DNA of 64,000 nucleotides from Paenibacillus artemisiicola (lineage in GTDB: Bacteria > Bacillota > Bacilli > Paenibacillales > Paenibacillaceae). Shown here piece by piece: positions 1 through 8,084 of the stretch. The notes under the pieces are model-generated. The model was not told the DNA's origin. It was given only the letters and a program-made list of their open reading frames with translations, and searched no databases. The stretch's first letter is position 1. Every line of letters starts with the position of its first letter. The stretch covers positions 340,432 to 404,431 of the forward strand of contig NZ_JAGGDJ010000004.1 in assembly GCF_017652985.1 (NCBI RefSeq). The letters run 5' to 3'. Made by a program: the position numbers and the translations under genes.

Positions 1-174
1 GACCGACTCGTCGAAGGCCAGCACAAGCACGATTCCGAATAGCGTGAACTGAAGGCCCAACAGCTGCACCTGAACCGCGCGCGGGCGGATGAAGTCTAGG
101 TAGATGCCCGCATAAAAAAGCAGCAGCCCGATGACAATGAGAACGGTCAATATCGTCAATCCCAAACTCGCCAT
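1..174 (-). CDS. small membrane protein, 3' end cut by window edge
   Basis: Reading from ATG at 174 toward the window edge gives 58 codons with no stop, so the C-terminus is missing. Residues 3-25 form a strongly hydrophobic segment (LTILTVLIVIGLLLFYAGIY), followed by a basic stretch and a second hydrophobic run, suggesting at least two membrane segments with the N-terminus as anchor. A strong Shine-Dalgarno (AAGGAGGGG) lies just before the ATG, which fixes the start. It is divergent from the CBS protein gene across about 230 bp. I do not recognise the family and give no function. Confidence 0.6.
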   Translation of the reverse strand, partial: MASLGLTILTVLIVIGLLLFYAGIYLDFIRPRAVQVQLLGLQFTLFGIVLVLAFDESV

Positions 175-405
175 AGCCCCTCCTTCGCGTACCTTCCGGA
201 CGGTTATCGGCTGTCGTCAGCCATTGGCCCAACCGCGTCTTCCGCTAGTGTAAAATTTTTGAAGCGAAGATGCCAGCCCTGCTTGTCGACTGAACCTCCG
301 TCCCTTAACCGGACGGCCGGACGAGAGACGCGGAACCGTTACCTCTCACTACCACGTGCACCCCGCGGCGAAATATGCTTTAATATACCAAAGGAGCGTG
401 ATTAC

Positions 406-810
406 GTGGACATCCAATCCTTCCTCTACCCCAAGAACGAGGTCGCTTACCTCACGACGTCCTCCACCATGAAAGATGCCTTGGATAAACTGGAGGCCTG
501 CCAGTATACGGCCATCCCGATCCTGGACGCGAACGGCCTTTATTTCGGGACGCTGTCCGAGGGCGATCTGCTGTGGAAAATGAAAGCGACGCCCGGTCTC
601 ACTTTCGAGACCATGCATGACATCCCGCTCGCCGCCATCAAAAAACGGATGAAAATCGAATGCGTCGCGATCGGCGCCGATTTGGACCATATGCTTACGC
701 TCGCGGCCGATCAGAACTTCGTTCCGGTCGTCGACGACAATCGCGTGTTTCTCGGAATCATTCGCCGGAAGGATATCATCGAATACTACACCCGGAATAT
801 TACGGATTAG
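406..810 (+). CDS. CBS-domain pair protein (DarB/CbpB-like)
   Basis: A 134-residue protein made almost only of two CBS motifs. The first covers roughly residues 10-60 (TAIPILD, GTLSEGDLL) and the second roughly 75-130 (FVPVVDD, FLGIIRRKDI). The reading frame extends upstream to 259, but GTG at 406 is preceded by AAAGGAG at good spacing and the upstream 49 residues do not resemble a protein domain. Stand-alone CBS pairs bind adenine nucleotides; B. subtilis DarB (YkuL/CbpB) binds c-di-AMP and controls Rel and pyruvate carboxylase. The size and layout match DarB, but whether the ligand is c-di-AMP is inference. The gene is monocistronic and ends in a strong terminator. Confidence 0.75.
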   Translation: MDIQSFLYPKNEVAYLTTSSTMKDALDKLEACQYTAIPILDANGLYFGTLSEGDLLWKMKATPGLTFETMHDIPLAAIKKRMKIECVAIGADLDHMLTLAADQNFVPVVDDNRVFLGIIRRKDIIEYYTRNITD

Positions 811-850
811 TCCCGCAGCGCGTCGATGCATGCCGAAGATAAACCTAACC

Positions 851-894
851 AAAATCACCCCCGAACGGCGGAATTGCCGTCCGGGGGTGATTTT
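851..894 (+). terminator. intrinsic terminator of the CBS gene
   Basis: A near-perfect hairpin with arms AAAATCACCCCCG..CGGC and GCCG..CGGGGGTGATTTT around a GGAATT loop. It begins 40 bp after the stop and ends in TTTT. The A/T ends of the stem make it usable in both directions. Confidence 0.8.
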
Positions 895-997
895 GCGTTA
901 CGGTTGGGTTTGCGACGGCACCTTCGGAGAAGAAGGCGTCTCCTGCCCGCAAATGCGGCTTGCCGCCGCGCCTGCGCCGAATTGCTGCCGGCTGACG

Positions 998-1735
998 TTA
1001 CTCCGCCGAACCCGGCCGCGTCAAAAAATCATGGAGCCGCTCCAGCATCCCGAGCGTAATGACGTGGTCGGCCCGCGGGAATTCCAGCAGCCGGACCTTC
1101 TCCGGCAGCTCGCCGTCCCCGCGCAGGGCGTCGGCGAAATACCGCTGGCTGTCGACCGGCACCGTCGTATCGCCTTCGCAGTGCAGCAGCAGGAGCGGCC
1201 GCCCGGGCTGGAGCCGAAGCCGCGGGAACGGATCGTCCCGCTCCAGCCGCGCCCGATCCTCCGCGGCCATCCGCCCGATGCCGAGCCGCGCCCGGTAATG
1301 CTCCTCGAACCGCACCCACGCGCAGGAGCCGTTGATGACGGCGGCCGAGCGCAGCCGCGGCTGCGCCGCGAAGGCGCCGGCGGCGATGAAGCCGCCCGTG
1401 GAATGGCCGACGACCGCCACGGGCGCGTCCGACCGCCGGGCCAGCTCGTCCGCCAGCGCGCCGGCTTCGCCGACGCCCTGCCGGACGATCGGCCAAAAAT
1501 GCGCCTGCAGCGCCTCGGCGTCGCCATAATCAAGGCTGCCCCGCTCGCCATGCAGCGGCAGCTCCGGCACGGTCACGCGGAAGCCCCAGCCCGCGACGAC
1601 CGAGGCGAAGAACCGGTAGCTCGCCATCGTCGAACCCCAGCCGTGGTACAGCAGGACTTGTCCCGCGAACGCTTCGCCCGGGGACAGCTCGAGGCAGGGC
1701 ACGCCGGCCAGCTCGAGCTTCCGTTCTTGTATCAT
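998..1735 (-). CDS. alpha/beta hydrolase, serine esterase type
   Basis: A 245-residue single-domain alpha/beta hydrolase. The nucleophile elbow GHSTGG places Ser112; Asp189 in HCEGDTTVP and His224 in RADHV complete a Ser-Asp-His triad at normal spacing. The oxyanion segment is YHGWGS (30-35). No signal peptide is present, so it is cytoplasmic. It resembles the small YitV/BAAT-type hydrolases of Bacillales that act on short acyl esters; the substrate cannot be told. AGGAGATGCGCGA precedes ATG at 1735. It is followed downstream by nothing on the same strand before the CBS terminator, so it may use that hairpin from the other side. Confidence 0.75.
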   Translation of the reverse strand: MIQERKLELAGVPCLELSPGEAFAGQVLLYHGWGSTMASYRFFASVVAGWGFRVTVPELPLHGERGSLDYGDAEALQAHFWPIVRQGVGEAGALADELARRSDAPVAVVGHSTGGFIAAGAFAAQPRLRSAAVINGSCAWVRFEEHYRARLGIGRMAAEDRARLERDDPFPRLRLQPGRPLLLLHCEGDTTVPVDSQRYFADALRGDGELPEKVRLLEFPRADHVITLGMLERLHDFLTRPGSAE

Positions 1736-1859
1736 TCGCGCATCTCCTATTCATCGTCGACGGCTTGATCGGCATGGCGCCGTTCGGCCATTCGCATGTT
1801 GGCATATTGACGCGGGACAGCGCCGAACCGTTATACCTCGAAACGTAAGCGATGCGCGG

Positions 1860-2210
1860 CTACGCGACCGGCGTGCCGTTCGGCACCGGCTCGTCCGGAC
1901 GCAGCAGGACCACGTCGCCCGCCTCCGGCACGCCCCCGAGCACCAGCACGTCGGACACGAAGCCGGCAATCCGCCGCGGCGGAAAATTGACGACCGCCGC
2001 GACCTGACGGCCGACCAGCACCCGCGGATCGTAGCGCCGCGCGATCTGCGCCGAGGAGCGCTTCGTGCCGAGCGCGCCGAAATCGATCTCCAGCTTGACG
2101 GCCGGCTTGCGCGCTTCGGGAAATGCCTCCGCGCCGACGATCGTCCCGATGCGAATATCGAGCTTCAGGAAATCCTCGATCGCGGCGATGCCCTCCGCTC
2201 CGCCGCTCAC
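1860..2210 (-). CDS. csaA: CsaA-like tRNA-binding-domain protein
   Basis: A 116-residue protein matching the CsaA family (about 110 residues): an OB-fold EMAP/tRNA-binding domain with DFLKLDIRIGTIV near the N-terminus, FPEARKPAVKLEIDFG, and VVNFPPRRIAGFVSDVLVLG near the C-terminus. CsaA is a secretion-related chaperone that also binds tRNA-like RNA; it acts as a cytosolic dimer. The start is GTG at 2210, overlapping the stop of the upstream acetyltransferase gene in a GTGA arrangement, so translation is probably coupled. The family match is strong; the physiological role is known mainly from B. subtilis. Confidence 0.88.
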   Translation of the reverse strand: MSGGAEGIAAIEDFLKLDIRIGTIVGAEAFPEARKPAVKLEIDFGALGTKRSSAQIARRYDPRVLVGRQVAAVVNFPPRRIAGFVSDVLVLGGVPEAGDVVLLRPDEPVPNGTPVA

Positions 2211-2662
2211 AGCGCCCTCGTCATGAACGCGCTGTTCGGGTCTTCTTCATAATCCGCGAACGGCGCGCAGTAGTCGAATCCGAAGCGCTCGTACAGCTTC
2301 CGCGCCGGCTCGAATGACGCCATGGAGCCGGTTTCCAGGCTCAGCCGCGTAAAGCCGCGCCGCTTCGCTTCGGCGACGATATGCCTTAGGATGCCCCGCG
2401 CGACACCTTTGCGCAAATGCGCGGTCGCCGTCCGCATCGATTTCAGCTCGCCGTGCCCGCCGCCCAGGTCCTTCAGCGCGCCGCAGCCGAGCAGCTCTTT
2501 CCCGTCCCACGCGCTCCAGAAGGTGATCTCGGGCCGTCGCAGCCCTTCCAGGTCGAGCGCGTGCATGCTCTCCGGCGGCGATTGGGCCGACATGCTGCGC
2601 AGATGCTCGTTCAGCAGCTCGGCCACCTCCGGGCCGGTCAAATCGTCGATGATGATTTCCAT
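2207..2662 (-). CDS. GNAT family N-acetyltransferase
   Basis: About 151 residues from the last of several in-frame ATGs (MEIIIDDLTG). The GNAT acetyl-CoA loop is LRKGVARGILRHI, preceded by the beta4 strand GELKSMRTA; the C-terminal YERFGFDYC is typical. It resembles the YsnE/PseH-like small GNATs of Bacillales that have no known substrate. The start is ambiguous because a 12-bp repeat encodes alternating Met codons; GGAG six bases before 2662 and the family N-terminus favour this one, with 2692 as the alternative. It is coupled to csaA by a 4-nt overlap and follows the AraC gene by under 80 bp. Confidence 0.75.
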   Translation of the reverse strand: MEIIIDDLTGPEVAELLNEHLRSMSAQSPPESMHALDLEGLRRPEITFWSAWDGKELLGCGALKDLGGGHGELKSMRTATAHLRKGVARGILRHIVAEAKRRGFTRLSLETGSMASFEPARKLYERFGFDYCAPFADYEEDPNSAFMTRAL

Positions 2663-2668
2663 TTTCAT

Positions 2669-2692
2669 CTCCATGTCCATCTCCATGTCCAT
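2669..2692 (-). repeat. 12-bp tandem repeat at the acetyltransferase start
   Basis: Two perfect copies of ATGGACATGGAG run into ATGAAAATG, creating six in-frame ATG codons in a row at alternating codon positions. Each ATGGAG copy is also a Shine-Dalgarno-like GGAG for the ATG that follows. Confidence 0.8.
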
Positions 2693-2738
2693 ACCCCGTT
2701 CCATTCCGTTTCGTGGTGGTTGCGCGCGCCATGCGCCG

Positions 2739-3734
2739 TCAATTCCCGCGCGAAGCCGACAGCAGCTCGGCAAGCGCGTTCGCGGCCGAGCCGGCCTGCA
2801 GCGCCTTGATGTCCTGCAGCGGCGGCCGGCCGAAGAGCCTCCGGTATTCCCGGGTGAACTGCGACAGGCTCTCGTACCCGACCTCGGCCGCGGCATTCGT
2901 GGCGTCCGCCGTCCCGCCGAGCATAAGCCGCCTCGCTTCCTGAAGCCGCAGCTGCTTCTGGTACCGCAGCGGCCCCATGCCGGTAACGGCCTTGAATTTA
3001 TGATGCAATCCCGAGGCGCTCATATTGAACGACTTGGCCAGTTCCTCCACCGCAAAGGGACGCGTGAAATGCGTCTTGATCCAGGCAATGACCGGACCGA
3101 TGCCCTCCTGCCGGTCGAACAACGCGCGTTGGATGAACAGATGGCCGTCGTCGCCCGTCAGCAAATGATACATCATCTCCCGCTTCAGGAGCGACGCGAG
3201 GAACCGGGCTTCCGCCTCCGGCTTCTCGAGATGCAGCCGGAGCAGCCGCGCGAACAGCCGCAGCAGCGCGGCATCCGCCCGGCCGACAAACGCGCCCATG
3301 CCCGCCCCGGCGTCCCGCGGCTTGACTTGAATGCCGGCTTCCGCCATCACGGCGGCGATTTCGTCCGTGGTAAAGTCCATCCGCAGACCGATATACGGCG
3401 AATCCGGCGTGGCCCCGTCCACCTGCGCGAACCCCGGCAGATCGACCAGCGACGCGAGGAAGCTGCCCGGTCCGGCGTTCATGACGGCTTGTCCGGCCTG
3501 GAGCTTCTTGGCCCCTTGCAGGACCAGGCAAAACGCCGGCGCCATGACGACGGGAATCGGCGGCATCGATCCGCTGTACCGCGAGATCGACAGATACGGA
3601 ATGCGGGTGGCGATGCGCCGGTCTTCCGTCGTAATCCGTTCGGCGAGCGCGATAAGCTCGCCGCGCAGTTCGCCGAGCCCGTCCGGGCCGGTCTCGAATT
3701 CCCTTGGCCTCGATTCGGCCGGTTCGCGTTCCAA
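2739..3734 (-). CDS. AraC family transcriptional regulator with AraC_N cupin-like domain
   Basis: A 331-residue regulator. Residues 20-190 match the AraC-type N-terminal ligand domain (YLSISRYS, PAFCLVLQGAKKL, YIGLRMDF). The C-terminal 100 residues carry the paired HTH motifs (AVEELAKSFNMSASGLHHKFK and AAEVGYESLSQFTREYRRLFG). The start is TTG at 3734, chosen because GGGAGGGG lies 7-8 bp upstream. It is divergent from the SDR gene at 3907 across a 172-bp region, and this regulator type is very often paired with a neighbouring short-chain dehydrogenase it controls, so that gene is the likely target. The inducer is unknown. Confidence 0.85.
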   Translation of the reverse strand: MEREPAESRPREFETGPDGLGELRGELIALAERITTEDRRIATRIPYLSISRYSGSMPPIPVVMAPAFCLVLQGAKKLQAGQAVMNAGPGSFLASLVDLPGFAQVDGATPDSPYIGLRMDFTTDEIAAVMAEAGIQVKPRDAGAGMGAFVGRADAALLRLFARLLRLHLEKPEAEARFLASLLKREMMYHLLTGDDGHLFIQRALFDRQEGIGPVIAWIKTHFTRPFAVEELAKSFNMSASGLHHKFKAVTGMGPLRYQKQLRLQEARRLMLGGTADATNAAAEVGYESLSQFTREYRRLFGRPPLQDIKALQAGSAANALAELLSASRGN

Positions 3735-3906
3735 GCGCGCCCCTCCCTTCTTGCTGTCCGCTACGGCTTACGTTACACCCGATTGCAGCAATAGGCAAGT
3801 TTCCGGCAGGAACGGTCAAGCGTCCGGGACGGCGGCTGCGCGATAATGGCGGCAGGGCATCGGAACGTACGATGCGCTTGAAAATCAACGATCCGGAGGG
3901 ATTCCC

Positions 3907-4941
3907 ATGACATCCATACAACCTGCCCAAACCGTGCTCGTCACCGGCGGAACGGGCTTCGTCGCGGGCTGGTGCATCGCCGGGCTGCTGAAACGCGGCT
4001 ACGCGGTGCGCGCCACCTTGCGCAGCCCGGCCAAAGCGGATGCGGTCCGGCAAGCCGTCGCCGAGCAAGCCGACCCCGGCGGCCGGCTCTCGTTCGTCGC
4101 CGCGGATCTGACCGCGGACGCGGGGTGGGACGAGGCGGCCGTGGGCTGCGACTACGTGCTGCACGTCGCCTCGCCGCTCGGCTACGACCATCCCAAAGAC
4201 CCGGGCGCGCTGATCGTGCCCGCCCGCGACGGTACGCTCCGCGTGCTGCGGGCCGCGGTCAAAGCCGGTGTCCGCCGCGTCGTCATGACCTCGTCGTGCG
4301 CCGCCGTCACGCCGTCCGTCTACCGTCGGGGCGACGTCGTCGACGAGACGCTCTGGTCCGATCCGAACGACCCGAAGCTCGATCCGTACCGCAAATCCAA
4401 AACGATCGCCGAGCAGGCGGCTTGGCGTTACATGCGCGAGCACGGCGGCGCCACGACGCTGGCGACGGTTCTGCCCGGCGCGGTCTTCGGTCCCTTGCTC
4501 GGCGCGGACGGCCAGGGCTCCGTGCAGGTCATCAACCGGCTGCTGCAGGGGAAGGTGCCGGCCGCTCCGCGCCTCGGCTTCGAAATCGTCGACGTGCGGG
4601 ACCTTGCCGACCTGCACCTTCGGGCGATGACGGCGGACGCGGCGGCCGGCGAACGGTTCATCGCCGTCGGCGAATTTCAGTGGATGGCCGATGTCGCGCG
4701 CGAGCTCCGCGAAGGACTCGGCCAAGCAGCCCGCGGCGTGCCGACGCGCACGATGCCGGACGCGCTCGTCCGGTTCCTCGCCGTGTTCGACCCTTCGCTC
4801 CGCGCGCTGACGCCGATGCTCGGCCGCAAGTACCAGCGCACGTCGGCGAAAGCCCGGCGAGTGCTGGGCTGGCAGCCGCGGCCGGCGCGCGAGACCGTGC
4901 TCGACTGCGCCAAGAGCCTGATCGCGAACGGCCTCGTCTAA
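3907..4941 (+). CDS. extended SDR: NAD(P)-dependent epimerase/reductase (dihydroflavonol-4-reductase-like)
   Basis: A 344-residue extended short-chain dehydrogenase. The dinucleotide motif is VTGGTGFVAGW (12-22); the catalytic YRKSK lies near residue 160, with Ser in MTSSCAAV upstream. The C-terminal half has the variable substrate domain of aldehyde/ketone reductases related to dihydroflavonol reductase. A GGAGGGATTCCC ribosome site precedes ATG. The divergent AraC regulator suggests inducible expression by a carbonyl compound, which is inference. No membrane or signal segment; cytoplasmic. Confidence 0.82.
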   Translation: MTSIQPAQTVLVTGGTGFVAGWCIAGLLKRGYAVRATLRSPAKADAVRQAVAEQADPGGRLSFVAADLTADAGWDEAAVGCDYVLHVASPLGYDHPKDPGALIVPARDGTLRVLRAAVKAGVRRVVMTSSCAAVTPSVYRRGDVVDETLWSDPNDPKLDPYRKSKTIAEQAAWRYMREHGGATTLATVLPGAVFGPLLGADGQGSVQVINRLLQGKVPAAPRLGFEIVDVRDLADLHLRAMTADAAAGERFIAVGEFQWMADVARELREGLGQAARGVPTRTMPDALVRFLAVFDPSLRALTPMLGRKYQRTSAKARRVLGWQPRPARETVLDCAKSLIANGLV

Positions 4942-5032
4942 CCGCCGCACGCATCGCGCACAACCGACGGCGCTTGCGCGCAGCCGCCGATGGCGCTCGG
5001 CCGCGGCTCGCAAGTCCCCCTAGCACGCCAAA

Positions 5033-5056
5033 GAGCCCGGACGGCTGTCCGGGCTC
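5033..5056 (-). terminator. hairpin after the ABC SBP gene
   Basis: A perfect 10-bp stem (GAGCCCGGAC / GTCCGGGCTC) with a GGCT loop between the converging SDR and SBP genes. On the minus strand it is followed by a short T tract, so it best serves the SBP gene, possibly both. Confidence 0.7.
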
Positions 5057-5063
5057 GATTGCT

Positions 5064-6833
5064 TTATTTCGCGTCCGCGCTCCACAATTCCACGCGGTCC
5101 TTCACGTATTTCTCGTAGCCGTCCTCCATCTTCTCGACGCCGGCTTTCTTGAGCTCTTCCATGTACGCGTCCCACACCTTGTCGAAGTCGGCCGGCTTCG
5201 CCAGGATCGCTTCCGGGATCCGCTTCCACGTAATGTCGCGCATCTTCAGGCCGAGAATCGTCACTTCGTCCTCGCCCGGGATGGAGATGTTCCACGCCGC
5301 GCCGTACGACTTGACCTTGAACTCGTCTTCTTTCGGGAAGAGATCCTTCCAGGTCGTCGCCTTATAGGCCGCCAGCGTTTCCTTCTCCACGTCGCTGTAG
5401 CCGTTCACGAGCTGCTCGGGGAAGTTCTTCGTGTAGTAATTGCCGCTCGGATCCTTCGCGCCGTCGCCGTAGTGCGCCATGATGTTCCAATAGAAGCCGA
5501 TGCCGGATTCCTTCGTGAACGCCGTGTTATCGTTGTTGATGCGGTCCTGCACTTCCTTCGGCACGACGCGCTTGCCGTTCTCCATCACGTAGTGCTTGCC
5601 TTCGATGCCCCAGTTGTTGAGGATTTGGCCTTCGTCGGACGCGAGGAAGTCGAGGAACTTGATCGCTCGGACCGGGTCCTTGCACGTGCTCGAGATCGCG
5701 ATGCCGTAGCCGCCCATGAAGCCCGTCGGCCAGAACGACGTATCCTTGTAATCCTTTGTCAGCGTCACCGGATAGTGGCCGTACGTCTCGTCGAATTTGC
5801 CGGCCGTCTTCAATGCCTGCTGCGCGTCGTTGTAATCCCAGTCTTGGTCGATCAGGCCCAGCACGCGGCCCGTGGCGACTTTCGCCTTGTACTGGTCGTA
5901 TTTCTGAACGAAGCTTTCTTTATCCAAGAGGCCGATGTCGTTCATATGGTTCAGCCAGCGGAAATATTCCTTCTCTTCCGGACGGCGGAAGTGGTACGTC
6001 ACTTCGTTCGTCTCCTGGTCGATGTAGTATTCGCCGTCATCCGAGCCGCCCGTCGTCAGGAACGCCGGGTTCGTCACGGAAATGTACATGTGCCAGTCGT
6101 CGGCGTTCAGGGAGAGGCCGATGTTCTTGTTGCCGTTCTCGTCGGTCGGGTGCTTCTTCAGATAGTCTTGAATGACCTTCTCGTAATCCTGCACCGTGCG
6201 GATCTCCGGATAGCCGGCTTCCTTCACGACGCGGTGCTGCAGCTCGAAGCCGCCGCCGGCCACGAAGCGCTGCTCGTCCGCCGCCGCCCAGGTCGGAATC
6301 GCGTAGATTGCCTGGTCGTCGTTCGTATACTTCGCGCGCACCATGTAATCGCCGAGCACCTTCTTGATATTCGGGGCGTATTTGTCGATCAGGTCCGTCA
6401 GATCGAGCACGGCGCCGGCATCGACCAGCTTGCCGATATCGCCCTTCGCCGCGATCAGGTCGGGATATTCGCCGCTCGTCGCGATCAGCGCCACCTTCTG
6501 CGTCGGATCGCCGACCGCGAATTCCGCGTCCAGCGTCACGCCGGTGCGCTTCGTGATTTCCTTGGACACGTCGTCCTGCATGTTGTTCCAGTTCGGGTTC
6601 GGGTCTTCGCTGAAGTAGGAGAACGTGATCGGCGACAAATCCTCGGCCGCGTCCTTGCCGTCGTTCGCATTCGCATTCGCGTTCGTGCTCGTATTCGCAT
6701 TGCCGTTCGCCGGGGCGTTGCCGTTGTCCGCGGCGTTGTTGCCGGCATTATTGCCGCCGCAGGCCGCCAGCATGCCGCTCAGCAGGACGACGGAAAGCAC
6801 CGTCGTGGCCTTCTTCGAAATCCCTCGTTGCAT
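5064..6833 (-). CDS. ABC transporter extracellular solute-binding lipoprotein (carbohydrate)
   Basis: A 589-residue family 1-type binding protein. The signal peptide ends in a lipobox (LAAC, Cys25), followed by a long Asn/Ala/Gly linker (residues 26-58) typical of Paenibacillus lipoproteins. The mature domain begins ITFSYFSEDPN and continues with the KVALIATSGEYPDL region seen in LipO/YtcQ-type proteins that pair with LplB/YtcP permeases. It should be anchored outside the membrane and deliver an oligosaccharide to the two permeases encoded upstream. Unusually it is the third gene, separated from the permeases by 330 bp that hold a large structured repeat, so it may have its own promoter. No ATPase gene is nearby; such importers commonly share MsmX. 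Confidence 0.88.
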   Translation of the reverse strand: MQRGISKKATTVLSVVLLSGMLAACGGNNAGNNAADNGNAPANGNANTSTNANANANDGKDAAEDLSPITFSYFSEDPNPNWNNMQDDVSKEITKRTGVTLDAEFAVGDPTQKVALIATSGEYPDLIAAKGDIGKLVDAGAVLDLTDLIDKYAPNIKKVLGDYMVRAKYTNDDQAIYAIPTWAAADEQRFVAGGGFELQHRVVKEAGYPEIRTVQDYEKVIQDYLKKHPTDENGNKNIGLSLNADDWHMYISVTNPAFLTTGGSDDGEYYIDQETNEVTYHFRRPEEKEYFRWLNHMNDIGLLDKESFVQKYDQYKAKVATGRVLGLIDQDWDYNDAQQALKTAGKFDETYGHYPVTLTKDYKDTSFWPTGFMGGYGIAISSTCKDPVRAIKFLDFLASDEGQILNNWGIEGKHYVMENGKRVVPKEVQDRINNDNTAFTKESGIGFYWNIMAHYGDGAKDPSGNYYTKNFPEQLVNGYSDVEKETLAAYKATTWKDLFPKEDEFKVKSYGAAWNISIPGEDEVTILGLKMRDITWKRIPEAILAKPADFDKVWDAYMEELKKAGVEKMEDGYEKYVKDRVELWSADAK

Positions 6834-6929
6834 ATTGCAAACCCTCCCAATTTGAATATCGGTTTGTTTGTATTGTATAAACAGGAATCCTGTCGATACC
6901 GATGCGGTGTGCCTTATGTTTCAGAAACT

Positions 6930-6943
6930 CGCAATCGTTTGCG
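6930..6943. promoter_or_regulatory. LacI-like palindrome upstream of the SBP gene
   Basis: CGCAATCGTTTGCG has perfect 5-bp arms (CGCAA/TTGCG) around a central CG, the architecture of LacI/GalR-family operators. It lies about 97 bp before the SBP start. No LacI-family gene is in the window, so the binding protein is unknown. Confidence 0.35.
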
Positions 6944-6958
6944 CAAGCTTTCCGTGCC

Positions 6959-6985
6959 GCAGGGCTTCAATAGTCGAAGCCCTGC
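6959..6985. other. perfect 10-bp stem hairpin
   Basis: GCAGGGCTTC and GAAGCCCTGC flank a 7-nt loop. There is no T tract on either side, so it is not an obvious terminator. It abuts the larger inverted repeat and may be part of the same structured element. Confidence 0.6.
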
Positions 6986-6996
6986 CTTGGGCGTTA

Positions 6997-7167
6997 GAGC
7001 CCGGTAAACATTTGCCCGGAGAGGCGGCATGGAGCCGGAAAAGCGTCAGCGTTCGCCTTTGTAGCCGGAAATCAACCTCTAATCATTTATTCGATCAAGA
7101 TTTCCGGACTACAACAGCGATTGGAGACCCATGCCGCCCGCAGGGCGAATGTTTACTTTCCGGGCTC
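6997..7167. repeat. 171-bp nested imperfect inverted repeat between permease and SBP genes
   Basis: Outer arms at 6997-7030 and 7131-7167 share GAGCCCGG, TAAACATT, GCCC and GGCGGCAT in the same order with small internal loops, about 28 paired bases. Inside them, 7059-7073 and 7099-7114 form a second stem (TTGTAGCCGGAAATC against GATTTCCGGACTACAA, one bulge) around a 25-nt AT-rich loop. The outer right arm ends within the stop codon of the permease gene. It could be a transcript-processing or attenuation structure that sets the permease:SBP ratio, or a palindromic mobile repeat. No coding frame is conserved in it. Confidence 0.7.
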
Positions 7168-8071
7168 AGCTTTTAACGGCGCCCAGCGTCATGCCCTTCA
7201 CGAAATACCGCTGCAGGAACGGATACACCACGAGGATCGGCACCGTCACGATGATCGTGATCGCCATCTTCACCGACTCCGGCGAGATTTGCGCCATGAC
7301 CTCCGTCATGTTGCGGCCGCGGAAGCTGTCGGCGTTCGTCGTGGTGCTCTGGATGACCTTCATGAGCTCGTATTGCAGCGTCGTCAGGTTGTCCTTCGAC
7401 CCGTTGTACAAGTACGTGTCGAACCAGGCGTTCCACTGCCCGACCGCCAGGAAGAGCGCGATCGTGGCCAGCGCCGGCTTCGTCAGCGGCAGGATGACCC
7501 GCCAGTAGATCGTGAAGTCGTTGGCGCCGTCGAGCTTGGCGGATTCCTGCAGCGCGTACGGGATGCCGTCGATGAAGGAGCGGATGACGAACACGTTGAA
7601 CGCGCTTACGAGTCCGGGCAGGATGTACACCGCGAAGGTGCCCATCATGTGCAGGTCCTTGATCAGGATGTACGTCGGAATCAAGCCGCCGGAGACGTAC
7701 ATCGTCAGCGCGAGGAACGTCGAGACGAAGCGCCGTCCCTGGAAGTCGACCCGGCTGAGCGTGAAGGCCAGCATCGAGGCGCTGATCAGGCCGAGCACCG
7801 TGCCGATGACGGTGCGCAGCGTCGAGATTTTGAGGCCCGTGATGAGGCCGGAGAACGCGAAAATCGTTTCGTAATTCTTGAACGTGAATTCACGCGGGAA
7901 GATCGTGATGCCGCCGCGTACGCTGTCCGTGGAGTCGTTCAGCGAAATCGCGAGCACGTTCAGGAACGGATACAGCGTGACGATGGTGACGAGCGTGATG
8001 ACGATGTAGACGACGAGATCGAAGACGCGGTCGGACCAGGGCGTGCCGCGCGAGAAGATGCCTGCTTTCAT
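7166..8071 (-). CDS. ABC sugar permease, MalG/YtcP type
   Basis: A 301-residue inner-membrane permease with six predicted helices. The cytoplasmic EAA loop reads ESAKLDGANDFTIYWRVILP (about residues 190-210), the contact point for the ATPase. The C-terminal PFLQRYFVKGMTLGAVKS is the usual ending of YtcP/LplC-type proteins. GGGAGGG precedes ATG at 8071. It starts 13 bp after the upstream permease gene and is translated from the same message. Confidence 0.9.
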   Translation of the reverse strand: MKAGIFSRGTPWSDRVFDLVVYIVITLVTIVTLYPFLNVLAISLNDSTDSVRGGITIFPREFTFKNYETIFAFSGLITGLKISTLRTVIGTVLGLISASMLAFTLSRVDFQGRRFVSTFLALTMYVSGGLIPTYILIKDLHMMGTFAVYILPGLVSAFNVFVIRSFIDGIPYALQESAKLDGANDFTIYWRVILPLTKPALATIALFLAVGQWNAWFDTYLYNGSKDNLTTLQYELMKVIQSTTTNADSFRGRNMTEVMAQISPESVKMAITIIVTVPILVVYPFLQRYFVKGMTLGAVKS

Positions 8072-8084
8072 GCCCTACCCTCCC

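Noticed and set aside
3972..7007. 1011-codon open frame on the plus strand
   Set aside because: It runs antisense to the SBP gene and out of frame over the SDR gene; low-complexity Arg/Ala text without domains, caused by high GC.
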